Source of the DNA: Bacillota bacterium
GTDB taxonomy: Bacteria; Bacillota; Clostridia; Oscillospirales; Ruminococcaceae
DNA length: 56,957 nt
Assembly (NCBI GenBank): GCA_023429785.1
Contig: JAEZDD010000002.1
Location: 1-56,957 of the forward strand
Reading direction: 5' to 3'
Shown: piece after piece, positions 16,180 through 24,668 of the stretch
Numbering within the stretch: position 1 is the first letter of the stretch
How the letters are laid out: every line of letters begins with the position of its first letter
Made by a program: the position numbers and the translations under genes
The notes under the pieces: generated by a model
The model's input: only the letters and a program-made list of their open reading frames with translations
Databases searched by the model: none
Told to the model about the DNA's origin: nothing

Positions 16180-17052
16180 ATGCTTGAGGATTTATTTTCA
16201 GTCGTGAAAACCCGTTTTAACGGTTTTGATACAAAAGCAGAGGAAAAGAAAAAAGCGGATATTCCTTCAGATTTATTGTACAAGTGTACACGCTGCGGAA
16301 ACGTTGAATTTATGGAGGAGTTTGAGGCTAACAGAAAAGTTTGTTCAAGCTGCAGCTATCATTCGCGACTGACTGCACAAGAGCGTCTTGAAATGACCGT
16401 CGATAAGGGCAGCTTCATTGAATTTGATAAAAATATGATTAGCAAAAACCCGATTGACTTCCCTCAATATGAAGAAAAGCAAAAAGAGATAAGAGAAAAA
16501 ACCGGTCTTAGTGATGCTATAATAACCGGCGAGGCTGAAATCTGTTCTTATAAAACTGTTATTGCAATAATGGATTCAAGGTATATGATGGCATCAATGG
16601 GTAGTGTTGTGGGCGAAAAGCTCACAAGAGCCTTTGAATATGCGACCGAGAATAAGCTCCCTATACTTGTTTTTTCAGCTTCCGGCGGGGCTAGAATGCA
16701 GGAGGGGATTGTTTCCCTTATGCAGATGGCTAAAACCTCCGGCGCTGTTGCCCGTCATAATGAGGCTGGGCTTTTATACATTAATGTAATGACTGACCCG
16801 ACGACCGGCGGAGTTACCGCTTCGTTTGCTTCACTTGGGGATATTATTATTGCTGAGCCTAAGGTTTTGATTGGCTTTGCCGGACGACGTGTTATCGAAG
16901 GAACTATTAAGCAAAGGCTCCCCGACAACTTTCAATCGGCTGAATTCATGCTTGAAAACGGCTTTGTTGACATGATTGTTGAAAGAAAGCGACTAAGGCG
17001 GACTATTTCACATTTATTTAAGCTTCACAACATAAGGAGGACCGCACAATGA
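16180..17052 (+). CDS. accD: Acetyl-CoA carboxylase carboxyltransferase beta subunit
   Basis: 290 residues. An N-terminal zinc ribbon (C36, C39, C55, C58) is followed by a crotonase-fold domain with SGGARMQEG. With AccA it moves carboxyl from biotin to acetyl-CoA, giving malonyl-CoA. Its stop overlaps the accA start by 4 bp (ATGA), which suits equal output of the two subunits. Confidence 0.96.
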   Translation: MLEDLFSVVKTRFNGFDTKAEEKKKADIPSDLLYKCTRCGNVEFMEEFEANRKVCSSCSYHSRLTAQERLEMTVDKGSFIEFDKNMISKNPIDFPQYEEKQKEIREKTGLSDAIITGEAEICSYKTVIAIMDSRYMMASMGSVVGEKLTRAFEYATENKLPILVFSASGGARMQEGIVSLMQMAKTSGAVARHNEAGLLYINVMTDPTTGGVTASFASLGDIIIAEPKVLIGFAGRRVIEGTIKQRLPDNFQSAEFMLENGFVDMIVERKRLRRTISHLFKLHNIRRTAQ

Positions 17053-17861
17053 ACAGCATGACAGCGTGCGAACGCCTTGATATAATAAGACATAAAAACA
17101 GACCGACAGTGAATGATTACATTCCGCTTTTATTTTCAGATTTTTTTGAAATTCATGGTGACAGGCTTTTTGGCGATGATGCCGCTATTATGGGTGGTGT
17201 CGCCAGCTTCAGAGGGATACCTGTCACAGTTATTGCACAGGTCAAAGGGAGAAACCTCGACGAAAATAAGAAGACGAACTTTTCTATGCCTCATCCGGAA
17301 GGCTACAGAAAAGCTCTTAGACTGGCTAAGCAAGCCGAAAAATTTCACAGACCGATAATATGCTTCATTGATACTCCCGGTGCATTCTGTGGAGTTGAGG
17401 CTGAAAAAAGAGGACAGGGCGAGGCAATCGCTCGAAATCTCATGGAATTCATGATGATAAAAACCCCGATAATTTCAATTGTTCTTGGCGAAGGCGGGAG
17501 CGGCGGGGCTTTAGCTCTTGGCGTTTGCGACGAGCTGGCTATGCTTGAAAACGCATTGTATTCGGTTATATCACCTCGCGGCTTCGCGAGCATTCTCTGG
17601 AAGGATGCGCAAAGAGAGCGTGAGGCATGCCAAATAATGAAAATTACTTCCGAGGATTTGTATAAATTAGAGGTCGCTGAAAAAATTATAGACGAGCCTG
17701 ATGGCGGGGCGCACAACGACCTTGATGCTATGGTTTTAAACATTGGTGAATATTTAGCTGAGGTTATTGAAAGAAAATTCAATTTACCTATTGACGTTTT
17801 GTTAAATGACCGTTATACTAAGTTTAGAAAAATCGGACAATTTGAAGATTTTTCAGAATAA
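17049..17861 (+). CDS. accA: Acetyl-CoA carboxylase carboxyltransferase alpha subunit
   Basis: 270 residues, with the crotonase fold and the CoA-binding GEGGSGGALAL segment; DTPGAFCG precedes it. Somewhat shorter than the E. coli protein at the N-terminus, as is usual in Firmicutes. It is coupled to accD. After it, 64 bp with a weak GAGC/GCTC hairpin lead to acpP. Confidence 0.95.
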   Translation: MNSMTACERLDIIRHKNRPTVNDYIPLLFSDFFEIHGDRLFGDDAAIMGGVASFRGIPVTVIAQVKGRNLDENKKTNFSMPHPEGYRKALRLAKQAEKFHRPIICFIDTPGAFCGVEAEKRGQGEAIARNLMEFMMIKTPIISIVLGEGGSGGALALGVCDELAMLENALYSVISPRGFASILWKDAQREREACQIMKITSEDLYKLEVAEKIIDEPDGGAHNDLDAMVLNIGEYLAEVIERKFNLPIDVLLNDRYTKFRKIGQFEDFSE

Positions 17862-17925
17862 GTGATTATATAGTGAGCTTTTGCTCCATATAATATAAAA
17901 ATGATTTCGGAATGGAGGGAACAAT

Positions 17926-18153
17926 ATGGTATTCGAAAAGGTTAGAGATATCATTGTTGACCAGCTTGATGTAGATGAAGATAAGGTTAAGATGGAAGCA
18001 TCAATTACAGAAGACCTTGGCGCTGATTCACTTGACGTTGTTGACTTGGTTATGTCATTAGAGGAAGAATTTGACGTTGAAATCCCAGACGAGCAAGTTG
18101 AAAATATTAAGACAGTTGGGGACATCGTTAAGTTTATTGAAGAAAACATATAG
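17926..18153 (+). CDS. acpP: Acyl carrier protein
   Basis: 75 residues, acidic, four-helix. S35 in GADSLD takes 4'-phosphopantetheine. It is the last gene of the fab/acc operon, with a strong GGAGG site, whereas many bacteria place acpP beside fabG or fabF. A terminator follows within 20 bp. Confidence 0.97.
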   Translation: MVFEKVRDIIVDQLDVDEDKVKMEASITEDLGADSLDVVDLVMSLEEEFDVEIPDEQVENIKTVGDIVKFIEENI

Positions 18154-18169
18154 TATGTTTAAAAGCATT

Positions 18170-18200
18170 AAAGCTCCACACAAAGTGGAGCTTTTTGTTT
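18170..18200 (+). terminator. Terminator of the fab/acc operon
   Basis: A 10-bp perfect stem (18170-18179 with 18185-18194), 5-nt loop and T-rich tail lie 17 bp after the acpP stop. Confidence 0.95.
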
Positions 18201-18231
18201 GTTATATTAGCGAAATAATTAATCGTCAGAC

Positions 18232-18259
18232 TTGATTTTTTTATTAAAAATGATATAAT
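18232..18259 (+). promoter_or_regulatory. Promoter of proS
   Basis: TTGATT (18232-18237), a 16-bp spacer, and TATAAT (18254-18259) preceded by TG one base upstream (extended -10). The leader of about 100 nt has a GAGGTCA/TGACCCTC hairpin (18290-18314) but lacks the T-box consensus. Confidence 0.7.
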
Positions 18260-18368
18260 AATTTTATATGCTTTTATAGTGAGTGAAATGAGGTCAGCGG
18301 AGTTAATGACCCTCAGACCAATGATAATATAAATATAGATAAAAACGAAAATGGAGTTGACTTTGATA

Positions 18369-19814
18369 ATGGCAAAGAATGATAACAAAAAGATGGTTGA
18401 GGCGATAACCTCAATGGACGAGGATTTCGCCAAGTGGTATACCGATATTGTTAAAAAGGCGGAGCTTATCGATTATTCAAGCGTCAAGGGCTGTATGATT
18501 ATCCGCCCTTATGGCTATGCGATATGGGAGAATATCCAGAAAATTCTCGACGGAATGTTCAAGGAAACAGGTCACGAAAATGTATATATGCCAATGTTTA
18601 TCCCTGAAAGCCTATTGCAGAAGGAAAAGGACCATGTCGAGGGCTTTGCGCCTGAGGTTGCGTGGGTTACCCATGGCGGGAATGAAAAGCTCGAAGAACG
18701 TCTTTGTGTCAGACCGACCTCCGAAACGCTGTTCTGCGACCATTATGCACAGATTGTTCATTCATACAGGGATTTGCCTAAGCTTTATAATCAATGGTGC
18801 AGCGTTGTCCGCTGGGAAAAGACAACCCGCCCATTCCTCCGTTCAAGAGAATTCCTGTGGCAGGAGGGGCATACTATCCACGAAACACCTGAGCTGGCTA
18901 TTGAAGAAACAGAGCGTATGCTTAATGTGTATGCTGATTTTTGTGAAAAATATCTTGCCATGCCTGTTGTCAAGGGAAGAAAAACAGTTAAGGAGCAGTT
19001 CGCCGGCGCTGAGGCAACCTATACAATAGAAGCACTTATGCACGACGGAAAGGCTCTTCAAAGCGGAACATCACATTATTTCGGCGACGGCTTCGCAAAA
19101 GCTTTTGATATTCAGTATGTCGGCAAGGATAATGAACAGCACTATCCTCACCAGACCTCATGGGGAGTTTCAACTCGCTTAATCGGCGGGATTATCATGA
19201 CCCACGGCGACGACAACGGACTTGTCCTCCCACCGGCAATTGCGCCGATTCAGGTTGTAATTCTTCCTATCGCTCAGCATAAGGAGGGCGTTCTTGAAAA
19301 AGCAAGTGAGCTTCGTGACTTGATTAAAGGCTTCGGCATTCGTGTCAAGCTTGATGACAGCGATAATTCAGCAGGCTGGAAGTTCAGCGAGTATGAAATG
19401 AAGGGTGTCCCGGTTCGTCTTGAAATCGGCCCTAAGGATATTGAGGCTTCGCAATGCGTTCTTGTTACCCGACATAATCGCGAGAAGACAATCGTCAAGC
19501 TTGAGGATTTAGAAAATGTGATTAACGAAAAGCTTCAGGAGGTTCGTGACGGACTGTATAATAAGGCTCTTGAAAATCGTGAGAACAGAACATGGGTTGC
19601 GAAAAATCTTGATGAACTAATTGAAATTGCAAACACTAAAGACGGTTTCATTAAAACAATGTGGTGCGAGGACCAGGCGTGTGAAGAAAAGCTGAAGGAG
19701 GTTGCCGGGGTATCCTCACGCTGTATGCCTTTGGAGCAGGAAAAAATCTCGGACACCTGTGTATGCTGTGGGATGCCGGCGAAAAAGATGATTTATTGGG
19801 GAAAAGCGTATTAA
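18369..19814 (+). CDS. proS: Prolyl-tRNA synthetase, archaeal/eukaryotic type
   Basis: 481 residues. It charges tRNA-Pro. The class II core shows RPTSET, a motif 2 segment ending FLRSREFLWQEGHT, and a motif 3 region. There is no large editing insertion, and the C-terminus carries a Cys-rich zinc domain ending in Tyr, the marks of the archaeal/eukaryotic form that many Clostridia use. The start is ambiguous: GGAG is 12 nt before this ATG and 6 nt before an in-frame TTG at 18363. It has its own promoter. Confidence 0.93.
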   Translation: MAKNDNKKMVEAITSMDEDFAKWYTDIVKKAELIDYSSVKGCMIIRPYGYAIWENIQKILDGMFKETGHENVYMPMFIPESLLQKEKDHVEGFAPEVAWVTHGGNEKLEERLCVRPTSETLFCDHYAQIVHSYRDLPKLYNQWCSVVRWEKTTRPFLRSREFLWQEGHTIHETPELAIEETERMLNVYADFCEKYLAMPVVKGRKTVKEQFAGAEATYTIEALMHDGKALQSGTSHYFGDGFAKAFDIQYVGKDNEQHYPHQTSWGVSTRLIGGIIMTHGDDNGLVLPPAIAPIQVVILPIAQHKEGVLEKASELRDLIKGFGIRVKLDDSDNSAGWKFSEYEMKGVPVRLEIGPKDIEASQCVLVTRHNREKTIVKLEDLENVINEKLQEVRDGLYNKALENRENRTWVAKNLDELIEIANTKDGFIKTMWCEDQACEEKLKEVAGVSSRCMPLEQEKISDTCVCCGMPAKKMIYWGKAY

Positions 19815-19871
19815 AATAAAAATGTAAAAAATAGCTAAAATTAGTGTATCTATTATATTATATTGTATAAG

Positions 19872-19899
19872 ATAAGGGTGAGTGTAAATTCGCCCTTAT
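19872..19899 (+). terminator. Probable terminator of proS
   Basis: A stem of about 10 bp (from ATAAGGG at 19872 to CCCTTAT at 19899) is followed by TATAATTAATAT rather than a pure T run, so termination may be incomplete. The rest of 19815-20003 is AT-rich with a 12-bp palindrome, AAACAGCTGTTT, at 19915-19926 and no gene. Confidence 0.55.
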
Positions 19900-20003
19900 A
19901 TAATTAATATATCAAAACAGCTGTTTCGACATGCTGTAGTCAGGTTGCACAAAAATGAGATTAAAATTATATAAAAATTTTTATATATATTTTTAAAAAA
20001 GTA

Positions 20004-20032
20004 TTGCAATATTGGAAATGATGTGTTAGAAT
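20004..20032 (+). promoter_or_regulatory. Promoter of the S10-spc-alpha ribosomal cluster
   Basis: TTGCAA (20004-20009) and TAGAAT (20027-20032) with a 17-bp spacer. The 40 bases before it are A and T tracts (about 19962-20000), as in an UP element that strengthens ribosomal promoters. Transcription would start near 20039. Confidence 0.75.
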
Positions 20033-20038
20033 ATATCT

Positions 20039-20384
20039 TGCGTGACTGCACTGCTATTATTTTAATAGCATGATATGCGATGAAGCGAAAGGTTGCTGGC
20101 GGTTTGTCAGGTAATTTTCGTGGAGTATGTCCGATTTTAAACCGGGCGACTGTAATAATGAACACTGTATGTGCTTATAGCTTACTTGCGAAAGTTTAAG
20201 CTCTGCCCATGTGTGCGTAATTTTAGTCTGTTAATTGTATTAACAATTGCCCCGGAAAACATCATGTTTTTCGGGTTTTTTTATCAGACGACTATGAAAC
20301 ACACGGGAACGTGTTAAGAATTTCAGAGAATATACTGAATGACAGTATATGCCCCCATAATATACCCTTAAGGAGGCGATTAAA
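20039..20384 (+). promoter_or_regulatory. Structured leader RNA of rpsJ with attenuator
   Basis: About 345 nt between the promoter and rpsJ, with hairpins at 20052-20070 (8 bp), 20179-20202 (AGCTTA/TAAGCT topped by CTT/AAG and a GCGA loop), 20230-20244 (GTTAAT/ATTAAC), the terminator at 20251-20282, 20301-20314 (GGAA loop) and 20330-20350 (8 bp, just before the ribosome site). CCGGG at 20142-20146 could pair with CCCGG at 20251-20255 and break the terminator. In E. coli, L4 controls the S10 leader by attenuation; whether L4 or another ligand acts here is unknown. Confidence 0.75.
20251..20282 (+). terminator. Intrinsic terminator inside the rpsJ leader
   Basis: An 11-bp stem (20251-20261 with 20265-20275, one G-T pair) with a 3-nt loop is followed by seven T. 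It lies about 100 bp before rpsJ and after the promoter, so unless it is bypassed the whole 16-kb cluster would be silent: a regulated attenuator is the natural reading. Confidence 0.9.
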
Positions 20385-20699
20385 GTGGCAGTCAATGAAA
20401 GAATCAGAATCAAAATCAAGGGCTATGAACACGGTATTGTTGATGCAGCGGCTACTAAAATAGTTGAGGCAGCAAAGCGTTCAGGTGCTAAGGTATCAGG
20501 GCCTATCCCTCTACCTACTGATAAGGAAATCATTACAGTCCTAAGAGCTGTTCATAAGTATAAGGACAGCCGTGAGCAATTTGAAATGAGAACTCACAAG
20601 AGACTGATTGATGTTATCAGACCAACAAACGAAACAACAGCAGCGCTTCAAGGTCTTGAGCTCCCTGCAGGTGTTGACATCGTAATGGAAATCAAGTAG
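20385..20699 (+). CDS. rpsJ: 30S ribosomal protein S10 (uS10)
   Basis: 104 residues, the full length of the family. It sits in the head of the small subunit and is also NusE, a partner of NusB in antitermination. Conserved segments include KSDREQFEMR-like and the HKRLIDV loop. The start is GTG after AAGGAGG. First gene of the S10 cluster, behind the attenuator. Confidence 0.98.
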   Translation: MAVNERIRIKIKGYEHGIVDAAATKIVEAAKRSGAKVSGPIPLPTDKEIITVLRAVHKYKDSREQFEMRTHKRLIDVIRPTNETTAALQGLELPAGVDIVMEIK

Positions 20700-20702
20700 T
20701 TT

Positions 20703-20769
20703 CCAACGGAAATCGCTTCAGCGATTTCAGAACGTGTTACACGCAGGTCACGTTGGCATAACGCCAACC
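20703..20769 (+). promoter_or_regulatory. Alternative-pairing hairpins before rplC
   Basis: An 8-bp hairpin (20709-20716 with 20721-20728, TTCA loop) lies inside a larger pairing CCAACG (20703-20708) with CGTTGG (20751-20756). The same GTTGGC (20752-20757) can pair instead with GCCAAC (20763-20768). The two forms exclude each other and end about 12 nt before the rplC ribosome site. Confidence 0.55.
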
Positions 20770-20793
20770 AATAACCTAATAGGAGGAGAAAAA

Positions 20794-21429
20794 ATGCAAA
20801 AAGGTATCATCGGTAAGAAAATCGGTATGACTCAGATTTTCGATGAAGCAGGGAAGGTTATCCCTGTAACAGTTGTTGAAGCTGGTCCTTGCGTAGTTGT
20901 TCAGAAGAAAACTGTTGAAAACGACGGTTACAACGCTGTTCAGCTTGGGTTTGGCGACATTCGCGCTAAGCGAGTTAACAAGCCTCTGGCAGGTCACTTC
21001 AAAAAGGCTGACGTTGCTTTAAAGAGAACTTTAAAGGAATTCAGACTAGAAAGCACTGACGCATTAAATGTCGGTGACATTCTAAAGGCTGATACATTTG
21101 CTCAGGGTGACATCGTTGATGTTCACGGAACAAGCAAAGGTAAAGGTTTTTCAGGTACAATCAAGCGTCATAACAATGCCAGATTAAAAGAAACTCACGG
21201 TACAGGTCCTGTTCACAGACACGCTGGTTCAATGGGTGCGAACTCATCACCATCACGTATCTTTAAAGGAAAAGGAATGCCTGGTCAAATGGGTAACGAA
21301 AAGGTTACCGTTTTGAATCTTGAAATCGTCAGAGTAGACGCAGAAAATAATCTTATTGCAATTAGGGGTGCTATTCCTGGTCCTAAAAACGGAACAGTTA
21401 CAATCACAGATTGCATTAAGAAGGCTTAG
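20794..21429 (+). CDS. rplC: 50S ribosomal protein L3 (uL3)
   Basis: 211 residues from the ATG after AGGAGGAG; a longer frame starts inside the hairpin region and lacks a site. An early assembly protein whose loop reaches the peptidyl transferase centre; the GTSKGKGFSG and GQMGNEKVTV segments are conserved. Confidence 0.98.
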   Translation: MQKGIIGKKIGMTQIFDEAGKVIPVTVVEAGPCVVVQKKTVENDGYNAVQLGFGDIRAKRVNKPLAGHFKKADVALKRTLKEFRLESTDALNVGDILKADTFAQGDIVDVHGTSKGKGFSGTIKRHNNARLKETHGTGPVHRHAGSMGANSSPSRIFKGKGMPGQMGNEKVTVLNLEIVRVDAENNLIAIRGAIPGPKNGTVTITDCIKKA

Positions 21430-21446
21430 TGGAAGGGGGAAGTAAA

Positions 21447-22070
21447 ATGCCTAAAGTTTCAGTATTTGATATGACTGGCAAACAGCTTGCTGACACTGAG
21501 CTATCAGATGCAGTATTCGGAATTACTCCTAATAAGGAAGTAATGCACGCAATGGTTGTTAATTACCTTGCTAACCAAAGACAAGGGACACAATCAACAC
21601 TTACTCGTACAGAGGTTCGTGGAGGCGGAAGAAAGCCTTGGCGTCAAAAGGGTACTGGTCATGCAAGACAGGGTTCAATCCGTGCGCCACAGTGGATTCA
21701 CGGTGGTATAGCACTAGGACCAAAGCCTCGCAGCTATAGATTCTCACTTAATAAGAAGGTTAAAAGACTTGCTATGAAGTCAGCTCTTTCTTCAAAGTTA
21801 ATAGACAACAATATCGTTGTTCTAGACGCTATAAAGCTCGAGGAATTCAAGACAAAGAGTGTTATTAAAATGCTTGAAGCATTAAAAGTAACAGGCAAGG
21901 CGCTAATCGTTATGCCTGAAGTTAATAACATGATAATCAAGAGCGCAGCTAACATCCCTGGTGTTAAGACAACTCTTGTTAACACACTAAACGTTTATGA
22001 TATCCTGAACTATGATAAATTCATCGTTGTTAAGGATGCTGTTGCAAAGATTGAGGAGGTGTATGCATAA
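21447..22070 (+). CDS. rplD: 50S ribosomal protein L4 (uL4)
   Basis: 207 residues from the ATG after GGAAGGGGGAAG. Its extended loop (GGGRKPWRQKGTGHARQGS) lines the exit tunnel; macrolide resistance changes fall there in other species, but this loop is normal. L4 is the known autogenous regulator of the S10 leader in E. coli, so it is a candidate regulator of the leader at 20039. Its stop overlaps the rplW start by 1 bp. Confidence 0.98.
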   Translation: MPKVSVFDMTGKQLADTELSDAVFGITPNKEVMHAMVVNYLANQRQGTQSTLTRTEVRGGGRKPWRQKGTGHARQGSIRAPQWIHGGIALGPKPRSYRFSLNKKVKRLAMKSALSSKLIDNNIVVLDAIKLEEFKTKSVIKMLEALKVTGKALIVMPEVNNMIIKSAANIPGVKTTLVNTLNVYDILNYDKFIVVKDAVAKIEEVYA

Positions 22071-22366
22071 TGATAAAGACTGCACAGGACATTATCATTA
22101 AGCCAATCATCAGTGAGCGTTCTATGGAAGGCTTGCAGTTGGGTAAATACACATTTAAGGTTGCTAAAACTGCTAACAAAATCGAAATTTCAAAGGCCGT
22201 TGAAGAGCTTTTCGGAGTTAAGGTTGAAAAGGTTCACACAATGAACGTTAAAGGCAGAGAAAAAAGAATGGGAAAGAGCATCGGCTACAGACCAGACTGG
22301 AAAAAAGCAATCGTTACACTTGTTAAGGGCGAAAAGACAATCGAATTCTTCGATGGTATGATGTAA
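22070..22366 (+). CDS. rplW: 50S ribosomal protein L23 (uL23)
   Basis: 98 residues. It lies at the tunnel exit and docks trigger factor and SRP. Start and rplD stop share a base (TAATG), which implies coupling. A 98-bp gap with hairpins follows. Confidence 0.97.
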   Translation: MIKTAQDIIIKPIISERSMEGLQLGKYTFKVAKTANKIEISKAVEELFGVKVEKVHTMNVKGREKRMGKSIGYRPDWKKAIVTLVKGEKTIEFFDGMM

Positions 22367-22393
22367 GCTTAACAGTTTTAGTGTAATTTATCG

Positions 22394-22437
22394 TGTAGAG
22401 TTTTCTCTACAGGAAAGTATGGGGAGCAAAAGCTTCT
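22394..22437 (+). promoter_or_regulatory. Hairpins between rplW and rplB
   Basis: TGTAGAG (22394-22400) pairs with CTCTACA (22405-22411) around TTTT, and GGGAGC (22422-22427) pairs loosely with GCTTCTC (22432-22438). There is no T tract, so this is not a terminator; it may be a processing or protein-binding site. Confidence 0.5.
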
Positions 22438-22464
22438 CGCAAAACCGCAAAAGGAGTGAAACAA

Positions 22465-23298
22465 ATGGCAATAAAGAGCTTTAAGCCTACGACTCCTAGT
22501 AGAAGAGAAATGACAGTAACAGACTATTCTACTTTGTCAAAGGTTGCTCCACAAAAGAGTCTTTTAGAGCCTCTTAAGAAAAATGCAGGAAGAAACAGCT
22601 ACGGTAGAATTACAGTTCGCCATAGAGGCGGAGCTGCTAAGAGAAAATACCGTATCATTGACTTCAAAAGAGATAAAATGAATATTAACGCAACAGTTCT
22701 TACTCTTGAGTACGACCCAAACCGTTCAGCTCATATTGCATTATTACAATATGAAGACGGCGAAAAGCGTTATATTCTTGCACCAAACGGATTGAATATC
22801 GGTGACATTGTTCGTTCCGGCGCTGATTCAGATATCAAGCCAGGGAACGCACTTCCACTTTTAAACATCCCGGTTGGTACATTCATTCACAACATTGAAT
22901 TGTATCCAGGTAAAGGGGCACAGCTAGTTCGTGCTGCTGGCAACATGGCACAGTTAATGGCTAGAGAAGGTACTCACGCTCTTGTTAGACTTCCATCAGG
23001 CGAGCTTAGAAAAGTTCCTATCAATTGTATCGCAACTATCGGTCAGGTTGGTAACATCGACCACGAGAACGTGAACATTGGTAAAGCCGGTAGAAAACGT
23101 CACATGGGTTGGAGACCAACCGTTCGTGGTTCCGTAATGAACCCATGCGATCACCCACACGGTGGTGGTGAAGGTAAGTCACCAGTTGGACGTCCAGGAC
23201 CAGTTACTCCTTGGGGTAAACCTGCACTTGGTTACAAGACACGTGCAAAACATCATCGCTCTGATAAATTTATCGTAAAACGCAGAAACGGTAAGTAA
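22465..23298 (+). CDS. rplB: 50S ribosomal protein L2 (uL2)
   Basis: 277 residues from the ATG after AAAGGAG. It is needed for subunit joining and peptidyl transfer; the RGSVMNPCDHPHGGGEGKSP stretch near the C-terminus contains the critical His. Normal length. Confidence 0.98.
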   Translation: MAIKSFKPTTPSRREMTVTDYSTLSKVAPQKSLLEPLKKNAGRNSYGRITVRHRGGAAKRKYRIIDFKRDKMNINATVLTLEYDPNRSAHIALLQYEDGEKRYILAPNGLNIGDIVRSGADSDIKPGNALPLLNIPVGTFIHNIELYPGKGAQLVRAAGNMAQLMAREGTHALVRLPSGELRKVPINCIATIGQVGNIDHENVNIGKAGRKRHMGWRPTVRGSVMNPCDHPHGGGEGKSPVGRPGPVTPWGKPALGYKTRAKHHRSDKFIVKRRNGK

Positions 23299-23321
23299 TA
23301 TTGAAAGGAGGCAGATGAACA

Positions 23322-23606
23322 ATGGGTAGAAGTATCAAAAAGGGCCCTTTTGTACAAGAGGTTCTGATGAAAAGAGTTCTAAAAATGAACGAAACTGACG
23401 AAAAGAAGGTTCTAAAAACTTGGAGCCGTTCATCAACAATTTTCCCAGATTTCGTTGGTCATACATTTGCAGTTCACGATGGTCGCAAGCATGTTCCTGT
23501 TTATTGTACTGAAGATATGGTAGGTCATAAGCTGGGTGAATTTGCACCAACAAGAACTTATAAGGGTCACGCAGGTTCTAGGACCTCAAATAATGGTAAG
23601 AAGTAG
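23322..23606 (+). CDS. rpsS: 30S ribosomal protein S19 (uS19)
   Basis: 94 residues, head of the small subunit, partner of S13. GRSIKKGPF start and the GHKLGEFAPTR segment are conserved. GGAGG is 11 nt before the ATG, a rather long spacing. Confidence 0.97.
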   Translation: MGRSIKKGPFVQEVLMKRVLKMNETDEKKVLKTWSRSSTIFPDFVGHTFAVHDGRKHVPVYCTEDMVGHKLGEFAPTRTYKGHAGSRTSNNGKK

Positions 23607-23624
23607 CCGGAAGGAGGAATTCAA

Positions 23625-23960
23625 ATGGAAGCAAGAGCATATCTAAGAAATGCTCGCATAGCGCCTCGAAAGGTTCAAATCGTTTTAGATTTAATCAGAG
23701 GTAAGGATACAAAAATCGCTATGGCAACACTAAAGCACACATCAAAGGCTGCCTGTGAATACCTGGAGAAACTTCTTAATTCGGCTATCGCAAACGCAGA
23801 AAACAATCACAATATGGATAAGAACAATCTATATGTTGCTGAATGTTTCGTTTGCCCAGGACCAATTATGAAGAGAATAATGCCTAGAGCACAGGGCAGA
23901 GCTTTCCGAATTCTTAAGAGAACATCACACGTAACAATCGTTCTAAAAGAAAAGGAATAA
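23625..23960 (+). CDS. rplV: 50S ribosomal protein L22 (uL22)
   Basis: 111 residues. Its beta-hairpin (about 80-100, with PRAQGRAFRILKRTSH) lines the tunnel next to L4. Strong GGAGG site, 18 bp after rpsS. Confidence 0.97.
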   Translation: MEARAYLRNARIAPRKVQIVLDLIRGKDTKIAMATLKHTSKAACEYLEKLLNSAIANAENNHNMDKNNLYVAECFVCPGPIMKRIMPRAQGRAFRILKRTSHVTIVLKEKE

Positions 23961-23981
23961 TGCTGAAAGAGGAGGTAAACT

Positions 23982-24668
23982 ATGGGACAAAAGGTAAACC
24001 CACACGGACTTCGTGTCGGCGTAATTAAGGATTGGGATTCCCGCTGGTTTGCAAATAAAAGCACTTTCGGCGACACTCTAGTTGAAGATTACAATGTTCG
24101 TAATTATATTAAAAAGAGCTTGTACGCTGCAGGTGTTCCACGTATTGAAATTGAAAGATTTGCAGATAAGGTTAAGATTCACATTCATTGTGCAAAGCCA
24201 GGCATCGTAATCGGTAGAGGTGGAGCTGAAATTGAAAAGCTTCGTGCTTCAGTTGAAGCAATGATTAAGAAGCCAGTTGCAATTAACATTATCGAGGTTA
24301 AACAACCAGACCTAGAGGCACAGCTTGTTGCCGAATCAATTGCTCAACAGCTTGAGAACAGAATTTCTTTCAGAAGAGCTATGAAGCAGTCAATCGGAAA
24401 GACAATGAAGCTAGGCGCCAGAGGAATCAAAACTCGCGTTTCTGGCAGACTTGGCGGAGCTGAAATCGCTCGTGCTGAAAGCTATCACGAGGGGACAATT
24501 CCACTACAAACAATCAGAGCTGACATTGATTATGGTACAGCTGAAGCACACACAACATACGGACGTCTAGGCGTTAAGGTATGGATTTATAAGGGTGAAG
24601 TTTTAAAGGGAGAAATTCCTCAGAACAAGCCAGCTCGAAGAAATCGCAAAGAAGGAGGTAACAAATAA
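23982..24668 (+). CDS. rpsC: 30S ribosomal protein S3 (uS3)
   Basis: 228 residues. An N-terminal KH domain with GxxG (IGRGG) is followed by the S3 C-terminal domain. It lies at the mRNA entry channel and has helicase activity with S4. The last codons contain the rplP ribosome site (GAAGGAGG), and stop and start share one base. Confidence 0.98.
   Translation: MGQKVNPHGLRVGVIKDWDSRWFANKSTFGDTLVEDYNVRNYIKKSLYAAGVPRIEIERFADKVKIHIHCAKPGIVIGRGGAEIEKLRASVEAMIKKPVAINIIEVKQPDLEAQLVAESIAQQLENRISFRRAMKQSIGKTMKLGARGIKTRVSGRLGGAEIARAESYHEGTIPLQTIRADIDYGTAEAHTTYGRLGVKVWIYKGEVLKGEIPQNKPARRNRKEGGNK

Noticed and set aside
18260..18368. T-box before proS
   Set aside because: No AGGGTGG core, no specifier loop and no terminator; only one ordinary hairpin.
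20080..20199. A 39-codon ATG-to-TAA frame in the rpsJ leader, a possible leader peptide
   Set aside because: No ribosome-binding site before the ATG, and the frame runs through strong RNA hairpins; more likely chance within a structured RNA.
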